A stretch of DNA of 64,000 nt. Origin: Bradyrhizobium sp. CIAT3101. Lineage in GTDB: Bacteria; Pseudomonadota; Alphaproteobacteria; Rhizobiales; Xanthobacteraceae. The stretch is from the NCBI RefSeq assembly GCF_029714945.1, contig NZ_CP121634.1, positions 1,819,001 to 1,883,000 on the forward strand, written 5' to 3'. Positions within the stretch are counted from its first letter, which is position 1, and every line of letters begins with the position of its first letter. A program made the position numbers and the translations under genes. Shown in pieces: positions 19,142-30,590 of the stretch. The notes under the pieces were generated by a model that was not told where the DNA came from, did no database searches, and saw nothing but the letters and a program-made list of their open reading frames with translations.

Positions 19142-20485
19142 CTACTCCGCCGTCTGCTCCCGCAACTCGGCCACGTCCTTCGCCGTCAGCTTCGAGCCCT
19201 TGGTACCGAACCGCGCCGTGACGTAGTTCGCCACCGCGGCGATCTCGTCATCCGTATACGCATTGCCGAACGCCGGCATCGACAGCGCGCCGTCGGGCGT
19301 GTGCCGCTTGGTGCCTGAGATCACGATCTGCGCGACGTTGGTGGCGGCGGGGTCATTGACGGCCCAGGTGCCGGTGAGCGTCGCCATCGGCGACACCGGG
19401 CTCTCGCCGCTCCAGCCATGGCAGCTGGCGCAGGCGCTGGCGAACACCTTCTTGCCGCGTGCGTCGGCCGTCACGCCGTCCTTGTGCGAGGCGGGCGCGA
19501 CCGGCGCCGTGGTGGCCGGCAGGTCGGGCGAGGGCACCGGCGGCACGCTGCGCAAATAAGCAACGATGGAGCGGATGTCCTCCGGCGCGAACTGGCTAAA
19601 GCTGTGGTCGACAGCTTCGCCCATCGGACCCGAGGCCGAGCCGTGACCCGGCGCATGGCCGAGCGACAGATAGGCGATCAGATCCGCATCGCTCCAGTTG
19701 CCGAGGCCGGTGGCCTTGTCGGAGGAGATGTTGAAGGCGTGCCAGCCGGCGGTGATGGCGCCGGCGAACTTCTTGCGGTTGTCGAGCGCAAAGCCGAGAT
19801 TGCGCGGCGTATGGCACTCGCCGCAATGCGCCAGCGCTTCCGCGAGATACGCACCTCTGTTCCACTCTGGGCTCTTCGACGTGTCGGGCGCAAAGCGCGT
19901 GTCCGGATTGAACACGGCCGACCAGAAAATCATCGCCCAGCGCTGGTTGAACGGGAACGACAGTGTGTTGTCCGGCGCCTTGGCGCGCACGGCCGGCAGG
20001 CTGAACAGATAGGCCTTCACCGCCAGCACGTCGTCATCGCTCATATAGGTGTAGGACGTGTACGGCATGGCCGGATAGAGCCGGGCGCCGTCATGCCGCT
20101 TGCCGCGCTGGACCGCGTTGAGAAAATCCTGGTCGCTGTAATTGCCGATGCCGGTGTCCTTGTCGGGCGTGATGTTGGTCGAATAGAGCGTGCCGAACGG
20201 CAGCTTGAAAGCGAGCCCGCCGGAATAATCCTTCTCGCCGGGCTTGGTGTGGCAGACCATGCAGTCGGCCGCCTTCGCCAGATATTCGCCGCGCTCGACC
20301 AGGCTTGCTTTCTCCAGCTTGGCCGGCACGCCCGTGGGCTTGCCGGCGCGGTAATCGGCCAGCGCAACCCTGGTGCCGCCGGCGAAATCGAGCGGACCGG
20401 GTCCGCGGATGATGAAGACGCCTGATACCACCGCGACGATGGCGATCACGACGAGGCTTGCAAGGATACGCATTGTCCGGCTCAT
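19142..20485 (-). CDS. Membrane-anchored triheme cytochrome c
   Basis: This 447-residue protein has one N-terminal hydrophobic segment (about 6-27, signal or anchor) and three c-type heme sites: CMVCH (75-79), CGECH (221-225) and CASCH (352-356). This is the layout of the cytochrome subunit of periplasmic alcohol, aldehyde and gluconate dehydrogenases, which passes electrons to ubiquinone or a terminal oxidase. Its ATG overlaps the stop codon of the molybdopterin subunit by 4 bp (20482-20485), so they are made together. It is the probable electron acceptor of that enzyme. Confidence 0.93.
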   Translation of the reverse strand: MSRTMRILASLVVIAIVAVVSGVFIIRGPGPLDFAGGTRVALADYRAGKPTGVPAKLEKASLVERGEYLAKAADCMVCHTKPGEKDYSGGLAFKLPFGTLYSTNITPDKDTGIGNYSDQDFLNAVQRGKRHDGARLYPAMPYTSYTYMSDDDVLAVKAYLFSLPAVRAKAPDNTLSFPFNQRWAMIFWSAVFNPDTRFAPDTSKSPEWNRGAYLAEALAHCGECHTPRNLGFALDNRKKFAGAITAGWHAFNISSDKATGLGNWSDADLIAYLSLGHAPGHGSASGPMGEAVDHSFSQFAPEDIRSIVAYLRSVPPVPSPDLPATTAPVAPASHKDGVTADARGKKVFASACASCHGWSGESPVSPMATLTGTWAVNDPAATNVAQIVISGTKRHTPDGALSMPAFGNAYTDDEIAAVANYVTARFGTKGSKLTAKDVAELREQTAE

Positions 20486-22647
20486 GCCTTCCTCCCGGCA
20501 GCCAGGAGTTTACGGTCGATCGGCAGGCGCCGCAGCGCCACGCCGGTTGCGGCGTAAATCGCGTTGCGTAACGCCGGCGGTCCGGCATTGACGCCGGCCT
20601 CGCCGATGCCGCCGGGCGCCTCGCCGCTCTTGACGACGATGACCTCGATCTTCGGGGTCTCGTTGATGCGCATCATGCGGTAGTCGTGGAAGTTCGACTG
20701 CTGCACGCGGCCCTTCTCGATGGTGATCTCGCCATAGAGCGCGGCGGTGAGGCCGAAGATCAGTCCGCCCTCGATCTGCGCCTTCACCGTATCGGGATTC
20801 ACGGCGATGCCGGTGTCGACCACCGAGGTGACGCGGCGAAGCACGATCTCGCCGATGTCGTCGATCTCCGCTTCCACCACGGTCGCGATGAAGCTCGCGA
20901 AGGACGGCTGCACGCAGACGCCGCGGCCGACGCGCGCCGGCAGCGGTTGTCCCCAGCCGGACTTTTCAGCAACCTGGTTGAGCACCGCGAGCATGCGCGG
21001 GTTCTTGGTCAGCATCGACTTCCGGAATTCGATCGGATCCTTGCCGGCCTTGCGGGCGAGCTCGTCCATGGCGCATTCGACCGCGAACACGTTGTTGTTC
21101 GGGCCGACGCCGCGCCAGAAGCCGGTCGGCACCGCCGGCGGCTCGGCATGGACATATTCGACGTGGAAATTGGCGAAGTCGTAGGGCGCGTCGACCGCCG
21201 CATCGATCGCGTCGATGTCGATGCCCTTCTGGAACGCCGGCGGCAGCCAACGCGCCAGCACGGCCGAGCCGGCGACCTTGTACTTCCAGCCTGCCACCTT
21301 GCCGTCGACCAGCGACGCCGTGACCTGGTCGCGATAAACCGGACGGTAGACGTCGTGCTGGATGTCCTCCTCGCGGGTCCAGATCACCTTGACGGGATAG
21401 TCGACCTGTTTTGCGATCTTCACCGCGGCAATGACCATGTCCGGCTCGAGCTTGCGGCCAAAACCGCCGCCGAGCAGGTGCTGGTTGACGATCACCTTGT
21501 CGATGGGGAGGCCGGCGGCCTTTGCGGCCTCCGACTGCACGCGCGTCATGATCTGCGTGCCGGTCCAGATCTCGCAGGAGTCTTTCGTGACCCGCACGGT
21601 GGCGTTGATCGGCTCCATCGAGGCATGCGCGAGGAACGGCAATTCGAAGGTCGCCTCGAACTTGTCGCCGGTCGCGAGCGCCTTGGCGATATCGCCGGTG
21701 GATTTCGCGATCGCACCGTCCTTCTCGCTGGCCTTGCGCAAATCGTCCCAGACGTCCTTGGTGGAAATCTTGGCGTTCGCTCCCTCGTTCCACTCGATCT
21801 TGAGCGCCGCGAGGCCTTGTTTCGCCGCCCACATGTGATCGCCGATCACGGCGACGGCGTCGTCGAGCACGACGACCTTGCGCACGCCGGCGATCTTCGT
21901 CGCCGCGCTGTCGTCGACCTTGCCGACCTTGCCGCCGAACACCGGGCAATTGGCGATCGCGGCGATCTTCATGTCAGGCAGGATCGCATCGATCCCGTAG
22001 AGCGCCTTGCCGTTGACCTTGTCGGGCGTGTCGAGCCGCTTCAGCGGCTGGCCGATCAGGACGAAATCCTTGGGGTCCTTGACCGCGACGTCCTTCGGCG
22101 GCGTCTGGCCCTGCGCGGCCAGCGCCAGCTCGCCATAGCCGAGCTTGCGGCCGCTCGCGGCATGCGCGACCTCGCCTTTCGATGCCGTGCAGCTTGCGGG
22201 CTCGACGCCCCACTGGGCGGCCGCTGCCTGCACCAGCATCGCGCGCGCGGTGGCGCCGGCCTTGCGCAGCGGCATCCACCAGGCACGGATCGAGTTGGAG
22301 TTGCCGGTGACCTGGAGGCCGAAGGTCGGGTTGGCGTAGAGCTTGTCGTTGGGCGGCGCGTGCTGCACCTCGATCTTGCTCCAGTCGGCATCGAGCTCCT
22401 CGGCGAGCACGGCGGAGATCGAGGTGTAGGTGCCCTGGCCCATCTCGACCTGCGGCATCATCAGCACGGTGCGGCCGGTCTCGTCGATCCGGATGAAAGC
22501 GTTGGGCGCAAACTTGCCGTCGGTCGCATCCTTCTGCACCGGCTCGTTCGCGGCGGCGCGCAGCGGCAGATGGAAGGCGAGCACGAAGCCGGTGGCGAGG
22601 CCGCCGGTCAGAAGCGCGCGGCGGGAGACGCTGTGATGTGCATTCAT
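20482..22647 (-). CDS. Molybdopterin subunit of periplasmic aldehyde/isoquinoline-type oxidoreductase
   Basis: This protein of about 721 residues is the large subunit of a xanthine-oxidase-family molybdenum hydroxylase, closest in form to the beta subunit of isoquinoline 1-oxidoreductase (IorB) and acetic-acid-bacterial aldehyde dehydrogenases. A Tat signal is present (SRRALLTGG, near residue 8). Cofactor segments include the [11 protein letters not shown] loop, [10 protein letters not shown], and the C-terminal [18 protein letters not shown] block with the catalytic glutamate region. The ATG at 22647 is preferred over a GTG at 22659 because GAGG lies 6 bases upstream. It follows the 2Fe-2S gene by 8 bp and overlaps the cytochrome gene. 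No XdhC/MoCo-sulfurase-like chaperone gene is adjacent. The substrate is probably an aldehyde or N-heterocycle. Confidence 0.93.
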   Translation of the reverse strand: MNAHHSVSRRALLTGGLATGFVLAFHLPLRAAANEPVQKDATDGKFAPNAFIRIDETGRTVLMMPQVEMGQGTYTSISAVLAEELDADWSKIEVQHAPPNDKLYANPTFGLQVTGNSNSIRAWWMPLRKAGATARAMLVQAAAAQWGVEPASCTASKGEVAHAASGRKLGYGELALAAQGQTPPKDVAVKDPKDFVLIGQPLKRLDTPDKVNGKALYGIDAILPDMKIAAIANCPVFGGKVGKVDDSAATKIAGVRKVVVLDDAVAVIGDHMWAAKQGLAALKIEWNEGANAKISTKDVWDDLRKASEKDGAIAKSTGDIAKALATGDKFEATFELPFLAHASMEPINATVRVTKDSCEIWTGTQIMTRVQSEAAKAAGLPIDKVIVNQHLLGGGFGRKLEPDMVIAAVKIAKQVDYPVKVIWTREEDIQHDVYRPVYRDQVTASLVDGKVAGWKYKVAGSAVLARWLPPAFQKGIDIDAIDAAVDAPYDFANFHVEYVHAEPPAVPTGFWRGVGPNNNVFAVECAMDELARKAGKDPIEFRKSMLTKNPRMLAVLNQVAEKSGWGQPLPARVGRGVCVQPSFASFIATVVEAEIDDIGEIVLRRVTSVVDTGIAVNPDTVKAQIEGGLIFGLTAALYGEITIEKGRVQQSNFHDYRMMRINETPKIEVIVVKSGEAPGGIGEAGVNAGPPALRNAIYAATGVALRRLPIDRKLLAAGRKA

Positions 22648-22655
22648 GGCGGACC

Positions 22656-23120
22656 TCACGATTGACGGCCGGAGGCGGCCAGCTTGATGGCCTCGCGGAT
22701 GCGCACATAGGTGCCGCAGCGGCAGATGTTGCCGGCCATCGCCGCGTCGATGTCGGCATCGTCAGGGTTGGGCGTTGCCGCCAGCAGCGCCGCGGCCGAC
22801 ATGATCTGGCCGGACTGGCAGTAGCCGCACTGGATCACTTCGGCCTCTAACCAGGCTTTCTGCACCTTCGCGCCTGACGGCGTGCTGCCGACATGCTCGA
22901 TGGTGGTGATGGCGCGGTTCGCGACCGCGCTGATCGGCAGCACGCAGGAGCGCACCGCCTTGCCGTCGACATGCACCGTGCAGGCGCCGCATTGCGCGAT
23001 GCCGCAGCCGAACTTGGTGCCGGTCATGCCGAGGATGTCGCGCAGCACCCACAGCAGCGGCATTTCGGGCGGCGCGTCGAAGGATTTCGTTTCGCCATTG
23101 ATGGTGAGAGTCGTTGCCAT
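22656..23120 (-). CDS. 2Fe-2S subunit of the molybdenum oxidoreductase
   Basis: This is the small iron-sulfur subunit (IorA/CoxS type, 154 residues from the ATG at 23120; an ATG two codons earlier is also possible). The plant-ferredoxin-like cluster is CGIAQCGAC with a later Cys in RSCVLPI; the second cluster uses CGYCQSGQ and CRCGTY. It carries no signal peptide, so it probably crosses the membrane with the Tat-signal-bearing large subunit. It is the first gene of a three-gene operon read leftward. A palindrome-rich stretch lies 240-300 bp upstream. Confidence 0.95.
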   Translation of the reverse strand: MATTLTINGETKSFDAPPEMPLLWVLRDILGMTGTKFGCGIAQCGACTVHVDGKAVRSCVLPISAVANRAITTIEHVGSTPSGAKVQKAWLEAEVIQCGYCQSGQIMSAAALLAATPNPDDADIDAAMAGNICRCGTYVRIREAIKLAASGRQS

Positions 23121-23361
23121 ATGCATCCCCTTCTTCGCCGGATCGCTTACGGCGATCTAGGTGGCGAACTCGCGCGCGACAATAATCATACCGATGTGAA
23201 ACGATGAAGCGTCGAAATTTCCGGCAATGCATATTTGCTTTGCCGGAGCATCAGGCCATGACGTTCACGAATTTGTGCAGGAATAGCTGCAACGGTTTTG
23301 GGCTAATTGATATGATGTGCGTCATTTTCTGACGCTTTTGCATCATCTGCGTCTTTGGCCG

Positions 23362-23416
23362 TCGCACATCACCGTGCGAATTCGCAAAACGGTGCGAACG
23401 CGAACTCGTGCGATTG
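23362..23416. promoter_or_regulatory. Palindrome-rich putative operator
   Basis: TCGCAC at 23362 and GTGCGA at 23374 form a perfect inverted repeat with a 6-nt spacer. The next bases form a 12-bp palindrome, TGCGAATTCGCA (23375-23386). GTGCGA recurs at 23392 and 23408. The block lies upstream of the molybdenum enzyme operon and could bind a regulator of it. Binding is inference. Confidence 0.4.
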
Positions 23417-23600
23417 CGAAAGGCGGGGATGGCGAGCGCATTGCTCGTCTGATGGGATCGACCGTAGCGACGTGAGGGCCGACCTGCCGACGATGACACC
23501 ATGCTCCTGTTTTGCCCGACGGAGCAATGGCGACATTCAACGCCGAACGTACTGCGATCAAGCTGGATCGAGCTGGCTAGCGCCGCAGTAATGCTCTCTC

Positions 23601-23755
23601 CGTTCCCTCCCCCCTTGCGGGGGAGGGGCAGGGAGGGGGGCCACACGGGGACTCTTTCCGTCGTCGTGCATCTGCCCTCGGTGCCGCATCAACAGCCGAC
23701 ACCTTTTCCTGGGCTACCCCCTCCCTAGCCCTCCCCCGCAAGGGGGGAGGGAACG
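23601..23755. repeat. Interspersed inverted repeat near the chemotaxis receptor
   Basis: Arms CGTTCCCTCCCCCCTTGCGG (from 23601) and its complement (to 23755) enclose smaller GGGAGGGG/CCCCTCCC blocks. It makes up part of the 763-bp gap 23121-23883; the rest of that gap holds the palindrome-rich stretch at 23362-23416 and no gene I can recognise. Confidence 0.75.
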
Positions 23756-23883
23756 CACCTGCGTTGGGGCGCTAGACAGGTCTTGGTCTACAGAAGCGAT
23801 AAGCTATTGATTTCGCGCACCGCGGCTACTGTGCATGGGGTTGTTTTCGACGTTTTGATCCGGATCGATCGTCGTGTGGGGCT

Positions 23884-25308
23884 TCAGCCCTGCCGGAAAC
23901 CCATCCGGAATGCGCCCCAGTGCTTGCCGCGGACCGTAATCGGCGACGACAAATCCTTCATCAGGACGAATTGCCCGCCGCCCATGTCGCGGCGGTAGGT
24001 CTGCAGGAGGAACGGCTTTGTGTTGGCCGCGACCTTTTTCACCGCGCGGTCGGTGAACAGGCGGCGGTTGCGGCAATTGGCGTTGTTCCAGACGGGGTCC
24101 TTGCCCTGCGGCAGGCGGTAGTTGGGATTGTGGGTCGGCAAATAGCCGCCCTTGGCCCAGGCGACGCAGAAAACGATGCGGGGGTCGGACTTCTGGATCG
24201 GGTCCTGGATCGCGGGCAGCACGCGGTCGGTGAAGTCGACATAGGCGGTGTTGTACTGCTTGGGATCGGTGCCGGCGATTTCCCGGTAGTTCTCGTCCAT
24301 GAGCTGGTCGAGCGTGATCTCGCCGCGATCGACCGCGGCCTCGAACTCGGCCGAGATCCGCTTGGCGGTATCGACGACAACGCGGATCAGCGGCGCATCC
24401 GACGTCTCCACGCCGCTGTCGGCGATCAGAGCGATCAGCCCCTCGGAGGTGTCGAGCAGTTTCGTGACACGCTGGTCGGCGCTCCTGAGATCGCGCGAGG
24501 AAAGGTCGACGCCCTTGGCGAGCTCGTTGAGCTCGTTGATAACGGTGTCGCAATGGCCGAGATTGGAGGTCGCCGCACGCGTGACGCTGTCGATCTCGGC
24601 TTCCACCGAGGCAAAGCCCTGCTGGACGCGCGAGATGATGCCGGAAATCTGCTGGGCACCTTCGCCGGCGGTCTTCGCGCGCTGGGATGCGTCGCTGCTC
24701 TCGCCGATCAGGCCTTCGATCTGGCCGTCGAGATCGCGCACGGTGTCGGAGATCTGGTGGGTGGCCTGCCGGGTTGCCTCGGCGAGGTTCTTGACCTCGC
24801 TTGCGACCACGGCAAAGCCGCGTCCGGCAGTGCCGGCCCGCGCGGCCTCGATCGTTGCGTTCAGCGCCAGCAGATTGGTCTGCTTGGCAATCGCCTCGAT
24901 CGAGCCGGAGACTTTTGCGACCTGCGCCAGCGCCGAGCCGACGGCGGAGAGGCGTACCTCGATCCGCTCCACCGCCGCGACGAGCTCGGAAATATGGCTG
25001 ACCGCGGTGTCGACCGCGCCGCGCGACTGCGCGATCTCGCCGACCGCCGCCGACGTGGTCGACTGCACCGCCTGCGAGGCGTTGGCGATGTCGTGGTTGG
25101 CAGAGACCATGGTCTCCGCCGTCTTCTGCAGGTGATGGAACCGCTCCGACTGGTTGGCGACGCGGTTGGCGACCTCCTGCACATTGCCGGCGATGTCGGC
25201 GAGCTCGACGCCGAGCCCGCCGATCCGGTCGGCGAGCTGGTCGATCAGCCGCTCGGCGAGCGTCCGGTTGGATGCGGTGTCCATGACTGCAAGCTGGGCG
25301 AGGGACAT
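23884..25308 (-). CDS. Soluble chemotaxis receptor with C-terminal sensor-like module
   Basis: This 474-residue protein has no membrane helix. Residues 20-290 are coiled coil with the MCP signalling tip near 138-177 ([21 protein letters not shown], then [13 protein letters not shown]), the part that binds CheA and CheW. Residues from about 300 to 474 form a module with the motifs [22 protein letters not shown] and [12 protein letters not shown]; the neighbouring receptor has the same module. It resembles Cache/PAS-like sensor ends. The ATG at 25308 has GGAAGG in front. No che genes are nearby, so it must feed a distant cluster. Its ligand is unknown. Confidence 0.88.
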   Translation of the reverse strand: MSLAQLAVMDTASNRTLAERLIDQLADRIGGLGVELADIAGNVQEVANRVANQSERFHHLQKTAETMVSANHDIANASQAVQSTTSAAVGEIAQSRGAVDTAVSHISELVAAVERIEVRLSAVGSALAQVAKVSGSIEAIAKQTNLLALNATIEAARAGTAGRGFAVVASEVKNLAEATRQATHQISDTVRDLDGQIEGLIGESSDASQRAKTAGEGAQQISGIISRVQQGFASVEAEIDSVTRAATSNLGHCDTVINELNELAKGVDLSSRDLRSADQRVTKLLDTSEGLIALIADSGVETSDAPLIRVVVDTAKRISAEFEAAVDRGEITLDQLMDENYREIAGTDPKQYNTAYVDFTDRVLPAIQDPIQKSDPRIVFCVAWAKGGYLPTHNPNYRLPQGKDPVWNNANCRNRRLFTDRAVKKVAANTKPFLLQTYRRDMGGGQFVLMKDLSSPITVRGKHWGAFRMGFRQG

Positions 25309-25496
25309 TTACGGCCTTCCTCAAGTCAGAGCCGTTCGCCGGCCCTCCGCGGCATTCCCATTCCAACTTCACCTAAAGACGTGATTCGCGGGCCGCGTCT
25401 TGCCCGAGAGCGCACTAAGGCACAATTCGGGCCTTAGTTTTTGAGTTTGGGCATGGTCTTGTCGAAAAACCGCTGCACACTTTTTCGGACCATGCC

Positions 25497-27233
25497 CTAC
25501 AGCTTGTAAGCCGTGCGAAATCCGCCCCAGTGCCGGCCCTGCACGCGGATCGGGACGTCGATCTCGCGCATCATCACGGTGTTGCCGTTGCCCATGTCGC
25601 GCGCATAGCTCTGGATCAGGTACGACCGCAAATTGTGCGCCGCGGCCAGCCCCGCCGGATCGTTGAAGATGCGGCGGTTGCGGCTGTTGGCCATGTTCCA
25701 GGCGGCGTCGCCCGGCCGCTGCGGATGCGAGTAGATCTTGTTGTGCACCGGCAGGAAGCCGTTGCGGTCGACCATGGCGCAGAACGCCATGCGCGGTTCC
25801 TTGGCGAGAAAGGCTTCCTGGAACGGCGGCAGCGCGCGGTCGGCCCAGTCCAGATATCTTGTGCGGTATTGCTGCGGATTGGTGCCTGATATCTCGGCGT
25901 AGTCGGTGTCGAAGAGGTCATCCATCCTGACCTCGCCGCGCGCGACGGCCTGCTCGAAAATCCGGGTCAGCGCGGTGCCGGCCTCCATCGCGCGGGTGAC
26001 GAACTCGGTGTTCTCCTCGTGGATCGACCAGAGCTTGTCTTCGATCTTCTCGCGCTGCGCGGCGTTCGGGCTGACGAATTGCGTGCGGGCGCCGGCCTTG
26101 GACTGCTCGATCACGCGCAGGCGGCAGGCGCCGACGTCTTCGAGGCTGCCGTCGATGATCGCCTGCGGCGCCAGCCGGCCTGCTTCGCTACCACCGATCA
26201 AGACGCCGTCCATCGCGATCTCGTAGACCGGCAGCACGCCGCGCGGAGTTTCGAATGTGAGGTGGCAGGGCAGCCGTTCGGTCTTGCGGCGGTCGTCATG
26301 CTCGCTCTGGCGGAGCAGCACGGCGCAGCGCGATTTCAGCTTCCGGGCAAAGGTCGTCACGGCCTTGCCGGCGCTGGCGACGTTCTCGCCATGGGTCTCG
26401 GCGGCCTTGGTCGCGGCGTCGATCTCGGCCGCGCTTTCGCCGACCGCGATGATGAACTGCGATGCACTGGTCGCGTTGCCGGAGACCTCGCCGGTGGTGG
26501 CGGTCTGCTCGGCGACCGCGCCGTTGACGGTGTCGAACACCGGGCGGATCGCCTCGATCGCCTGCGAGATGCGGTGCACCGCGTCCGCCGAGCCGGCGGC
26601 GTCGCGCTGCAGTGCGTCGATCTTCCTGGAGATCTCCTCGGTGGCACCCTGGGTCTGTACCGCGAGCGCCTTGACCTCGGTGGCGACGACGGCAAAGCCC
26701 TTGCCGGCCGCACCGGCGCGCGCGGCCTCGATGGTGGAGTTGAGCGCGAGCAGCGTGGTCTGCCGCGCGATCTGGGCGATCAGATTGACGACATTGCCGA
26801 TCGCCGCGGAGGATTCGCGCAGGCGGTCGACATTGGCGCGGGCCTCTTGCGCTGCGGCGCTGGCCTCATCGGCGAGCTTGCCGGCCTCGCGGACCTGCGC
26901 GCCGATGCCTTGCGCGGATTGGGTGAACTTGTCGGCGGCATGGGCAAAGCCCGAGGCGTTCGACTGCGCGGCGTTGGTCCGCCCGGTCAGCGCATCGGTA
27001 CGCTGGCGGATATCGGCAAGCGTCACCGCGGTCGCCTCGGCGCCGCCCGCGACCGAATTGGCCGCGCGCTCGAGCTGGCGGATCATGGCGCCGAGCTCGA
27101 GTTCCAGCAGTTCCAGGATTTCCCGGGCCGAATCGACCTCGGTGGCCGGCGCGGCCGCCGGCTGCGCAGCCTGCAGGGCTGGGGCCGGTGCGGCCGTATC
27201 CGGCAGGCGCTTCCGAAATAATGCGAACGCCAT
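25497..27233 (-). CDS. Soluble chemotaxis receptor with PilZ-like segment
   Basis: This 578-residue cytosolic receptor is a paralogue of the next one downstream. After a Pro/Ala-rich start, residues 40-305 hold the MCP signalling domain (tip near 152-191, with [19 protein letters not shown]). Residues about 312-405 look like a PilZ domain: RKTER fits the RxxxR c-di-GMP motif, and [11 protein letters not shown] stands where (D/N)xSxxG would be, but with substitutions. Residues 420-578 are the shared C-terminal module ([34 protein letters not shown]). The start at 27233 is preferred over further-up codons because it opens MAFALFRKR. If the PilZ part binds c-di-GMP, the receptor would join that signal with chemotaxis; this is inference. 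Confidence 0.85.
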   Translation of the reverse strand: MAFALFRKRLPDTAAPAPALQAAQPAAAPATEVDSAREILELLELELGAMIRQLERAANSVAGGAEATAVTLADIRQRTDALTGRTNAAQSNASGFAHAADKFTQSAQGIGAQVREAGKLADEASAAAQEARANVDRLRESSAAIGNVVNLIAQIARQTTLLALNSTIEAARAGAAGKGFAVVATEVKALAVQTQGATEEISRKIDALQRDAAGSADAVHRISQAIEAIRPVFDTVNGAVAEQTATTGEVSGNATSASQFIIAVGESAAEIDAATKAAETHGENVASAGKAVTTFARKLKSRCAVLLRQSEHDDRRKTERLPCHLTFETPRGVLPVYEIAMDGVLIGGSEAGRLAPQAIIDGSLEDVGACRLRVIEQSKAGARTQFVSPNAAQREKIEDKLWSIHEENTEFVTRAMEAGTALTRIFEQAVARGEVRMDDLFDTDYAEISGTNPQQYRTRYLDWADRALPPFQEAFLAKEPRMAFCAMVDRNGFLPVHNKIYSHPQRPGDAAWNMANSRNRRIFNDPAGLAAAHNLRSYLIQSYARDMGNGNTVMMREIDVPIRVQGRHWGGFRTAYKL

Positions 27234-27441
27234 TGGGTCTACTCTTGTCGGGAGACGGGCGGAGGCTATTTTCGCAAGCCGGAATGAAATCAGGGTTAAC
27301 GATGCCTGACTTCCGGGCACGGGCGACTACTGTATTACCTTAAAGTATGAGAGGCTCTTTCATTCCGGTGGGTTGGCGGCCTATAAGGCCGCGCTTCCCC
27401 AAGCTCACTTTTGGCGCACGATTCCCTAGAGAAGATCACGC

Positions 27442-28188
27442 ATGGCCGGACATTCCCAATTCAAGAACATCATGCACCGCAAGGGCCGGCAGGATGCCCA
27501 GAAGTCGAAGCTGTTCGGCAAGCTGGCGCGGGAAATCACTGTCGCAGCCAAGCTCGGCACGCCCGACCCCAACATGAACCCGCGCCTGCGCGCGGCCATC
27601 ATCGCGGCGCGCCAGGAGAACATGCCGAAGGACAATATCGAGCGCGCCGTGAAGAAGGCGCTCGGCAATGAGGGCGAGAACTATGACGAGATCCGCTACG
27701 AGGGTTATGGCCCCGGCGGCGTCGCCGTGATCGTCGAGGCCCTGACCGACAACCGTAACCGCGCCGCCTCCGACATCCGCTCCTTCTTCACCAAATCCGG
27801 CGGCAATCTCGGCGAAACCGGCTCGGTCTCCTTCATGTTCGACCGCACCGGCATCATCGAATACGACCGCAGCGTCGCCGATGACGATGCCGTGCTCGAT
27901 GCCGCGATCGAGGCCGGCGCCGACGACGTGGTCTCGGGCGAAGGCGGACACGAGATCTACGCCTCGACCGAAGGCTACCGCGACGTCGCCAAGGCGCTCG
28001 AGGCCAAGTTCGGCGAGCCGCGCAAGGCCGCGCTGATCTGGAAGCCGCAGAACACGGTCGCCGTTGACGACGAGACCGGCGAGAAGCTCTTGAAGCTGAT
28101 GGACCTGCTCAACGAGCACGACGACGTCCAGAACGTCTATGCCAATTTCGAGATTTCGGACGCGCTGATCGCCAAGATGGGCGGGTAG
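27442..28188 (+). CDS. yebC: YebC/PmpR-type regulatory protein
   Basis: This 248-residue protein is a YebC family member, opening with the family signature [26 protein letters not shown] start and containing [14 protein letters not shown] and the [21 protein letters not shown] block. YebC proteins act as transcription regulators and have been linked to relief of ribosome stalling. It lies 76 bp upstream of ruvC, the usual neighbourhood. Confidence 0.96.
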   Translation: MAGHSQFKNIMHRKGRQDAQKSKLFGKLAREITVAAKLGTPDPNMNPRLRAAIIAARQENMPKDNIERAVKKALGNEGENYDEIRYEGYGPGGVAVIVEALTDNRNRAASDIRSFFTKSGGNLGETGSVSFMFDRTGIIEYDRSVADDDAVLDAAIEAGADDVVSGEGGHEIYASTEGYRDVAKALEAKFGEPRKAALIWKPQNTVAVDDETGEKLLKLMDLLNEHDDVQNVYANFEISDALIAKMGG

Positions 28189-28264
28189 GGCTCAGGCCCC
28201 TTTCTCCGGGGACTTCTGTTCTGTTTCTGTTTCGCTATCATGGGCCAACCGCTATCACTGGCCC

Positions 28265-28792
28265 ATGACCGCGCTCCCGATTCGCCAACCCGTTCGCATC
28301 ATCGGCATCGACCCCGGCCTGCGCCGCACCGGCTGGGGCGTGATCGAGGCCGACGGCAACCGCTTGATCTATATCGCCTGCGGTTCGGTGGAACCGCCGG
28401 ATCATTTGCCGCTGTCGAGCCGGCTGCTCGCGATCCATGAGGGGCTTACGGCGGTTCTCTCCGGTCACGATCCGATGGAAGCCGCGGTCGAGCAGACCTT
28501 TGTGAACAAGGACGGCGTCGCGACGCTGAAACTCGGCCAGGCCCGTGGCGTCGCCATGCTGGCGCCCGCAATGTTCGGCATCTCTGTCGCCGAATACGCC
28601 CCGAACCAGGTGAAGAAGACGGTGGTCGGCGCCGGCCACGCCGACAAGCAACAGATCGCGATGATGCTGAAGATCCTGCTGCCCAAGGCCGAGCCGCCGT
28701 CAGCGGACGCCGCCGACGCGCTCGCCATCGCCATCACCCACGCCCATCACCGCCAGAGCGCGGCGCTCAGGCTGAAGGTGGTGGGACTATGA
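28265..28792 (+). CDS. ruvC: Holliday junction endonuclease RuvC
   Basis: This 175-residue enzyme cuts Holliday junctions. Acidic active-site residues are visible in [13 protein letters not shown] (Asp), in VEQTFVNKD (Glu) and in the C-terminal [17 protein letters not shown] (Asp pair). It overlaps ruvA by 4 bp and works with RuvAB branch migration. Confidence 0.97.
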   Translation: MTALPIRQPVRIIGIDPGLRRTGWGVIEADGNRLIYIACGSVEPPDHLPLSSRLLAIHEGLTAVLSGHDPMEAAVEQTFVNKDGVATLKLGQARGVAMLAPAMFGISVAEYAPNQVKKTVVGAGHADKQQIAMMLKILLPKAEPPSADAADALAIAITHAHHRQSAALRLKVVGL

Positions 28793-29406
28793 TCGGCAAG
28801 CTCAAGGGCCTGATCGATTCCTACGGTGAGGACTATGTCGTCCTCGACGTCGGTGGCGTCGGCTACCAGGTGCATTGCTCGGCGCGGACGCTGCAGCATC
28901 TGCCGTCGCCCGGCGAAGCAGCGGTGCTCTCGATCGAAACCTATGTCCGTGAGGATCAGATAAAACTGTTCGGCTTCCGCACCGACCAGGAGCGCGAATG
29001 GTTTCGACTGCTCCAGACCGTGCAGGGCGTTGGCGCCAAGGTCGCGCTCGCCGTGCTCGGCACGCTGGCGCCGGCCGATCTCGCCAATGCGATTGCTCTG
29101 CGCGACAAGGCCGCCGTGGCGCGCACCCCCGGCGTCGGGCCCAAGGTCGCCGAGCGCATCGTCACCGAGTTGAAGGACAAGACGCCGGCCTTCGCCAATG
29201 TCGATCCCGCCGTCGTGCATCTCGCCGGTGCCGTCGACGAGCAGCGCGCGCCGCGCCCGGTGGCGGATGCCATCTCCGCGCTGGTCAATCTCGGCTACGG
29301 CCAGCCGCAGGCCGCTGCGGCGATTGCCTCGGCCTCGCGCAGTGCCGGTGAAAACGCCGAGACGGCGCAGCTTATTCGCCTCGGCCTGAAGGAGCTCGCG
29401 AAGTGA
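28789..29406 (+). CDS. ruvA: Holliday junction DNA helicase subunit RuvA
   Basis: This 205-residue protein binds four-way junctions and loads RuvB. It opens [26 protein letters not shown], contains the helix-hairpin-helix block [17 protein letters not shown] and [16 protein letters not shown], and ends with the RuvB-binding domain ([17 protein letters not shown]). It overlaps ruvC and ruvB by 4 bp each. Confidence 0.97.
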   Translation: MIGKLKGLIDSYGEDYVVLDVGGVGYQVHCSARTLQHLPSPGEAAVLSIETYVREDQIKLFGFRTDQEREWFRLLQTVQGVGAKVALAVLGTLAPADLANAIALRDKAAVARTPGVGPKVAERIVTELKDKTPAFANVDPAVVHLAGAVDEQRAPRPVADAISALVNLGYGQPQAAAAIASASRSAGENAETAQLIRLGLKELAK

Positions 29407-30461
29407 GCGATCCCAAGGCCAACCGCATGGTTTCGCCCGAGCGCCGCAGCGATGACGTCGGCGACACCGCGCTGCGTCCGCAATCGCTGTCCGACTTCGT
29501 CGGCCAGCAGCAGGCGCGCAAGAATCTCTCGATCTTCATCGAGGCAGCGCGCAAGCGCGGCGAGGCGCTGGATCACGTGTTGTTCGTCGGTCCGCCCGGC
29601 CTCGGCAAGACCACGCTGGCGCAGATCGTGGCGAAAGAACTTGGCGTCGGCTTTCGCGCCACCTCAGGCCCCGTGATTGCCAAGGCCGGCGATCTCGCCG
29701 CGCTCCTGACCAATCTCGAAGAGCGCGACGTGCTCTTCATCGACGAGATCCATCGCCTCAGCCCGGCGGTCGAGGAGGTGCTCTATCCCGCGATGGAGGA
29801 CTTTCAGCTCGACCTCATCATCGGCGAGGGGCCTGCGGCGCGTTCGGTCAAGATCGAGCTGTCGAAGTTCACGCTGGTCGGCGCCACCACGCGCGCGGGT
29901 CTGCTGACCAACCCCTTGCGCGATCGCTTCGGCATTCCGGTCCGCCTCAACTTCTATACGATCGAGGAGCTGGAGAGCATCGTCACCCGCGGCGCGCGCG
30001 TGCTCAATGTCGGCATGAGCGCCGATGGTGCCAACGAGATCGCGCGCCGTGCCCGCGGTACGCCGCGCATCGCCGGCCGCCTGTTGCGTCGTGTGCGCGA
30101 TTTTGCCTCGGCCGCCAATGCCGACAAGATCGACCGCAAGATTGCCGACCATGCGCTCAGTGCGCTCGAGGTCGACGCGGCCGGCCTCGATGCGATGGAC
30201 CGTCGCTATCTCACGACTATCGCGATGAACTATGGCGGTGGCCCGGTCGGCGTCGAGACGATGGCGGCGGCGCTGTCGGAGCCGCGCGATGCGATCGAGG
30301 ACATCATCGAGCCGTATCTCATTCAGTGCGGCTACCTCCAGCGCACGCCGCGCGGCCGCCTCCTCACCTCCCACGCCTTCCGTCATCTCGGTATCGCCGA
30401 GCCATCGCGTGATGCGGCAGCCCAGTTCGGCCTGTTCGGCACGGACGAGAGCGACGATTGA
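29403..30461 (+). CDS. ruvB: Holliday junction DNA helicase RuvB
   Basis: This 352-residue AAA+ motor drives branch migration. Walker A is GPPGLGKTT, Walker B is FIDEIHRL, and the sensor region [20 protein letters not shown] and winged-helix end are complete. The start is a GTG overlapping the ruvA stop by 4 bp. The short N-terminal extension before the conserved [12 protein letters not shown] is normal. Confidence 0.98.
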   Translation: MSDPKANRMVSPERRSDDVGDTALRPQSLSDFVGQQQARKNLSIFIEAARKRGEALDHVLFVGPPGLGKTTLAQIVAKELGVGFRATSGPVIAKAGDLAALLTNLEERDVLFIDEIHRLSPAVEEVLYPAMEDFQLDLIIGEGPAARSVKIELSKFTLVGATTRAGLLTNPLRDRFGIPVRLNFYTIEELESIVTRGARVLNVGMSADGANEIARRARGTPRIAGRLLRRVRDFASAANADKIDRKIADHALSALEVDAAGLDAMDRRYLTTIAMNYGGGPVGVETMAAALSEPRDAIEDIIEPYLIQCGYLQRTPRGRLLTSHAFRHLGIAEPSRDAAAQFGLFGTDESDD

Positions 30462-30590
30462 TCTCGCGCAGTCGCGCAGCGTCCCGGTGTCATGAACTTC
30501 CGGTAATCTCGTGCAGACGATCTGCACAAGCGCACCCCAATTCCGCTCAAATCCGACCGCATCAAGCAAGTGCATCAGAAGCGGACTTCC

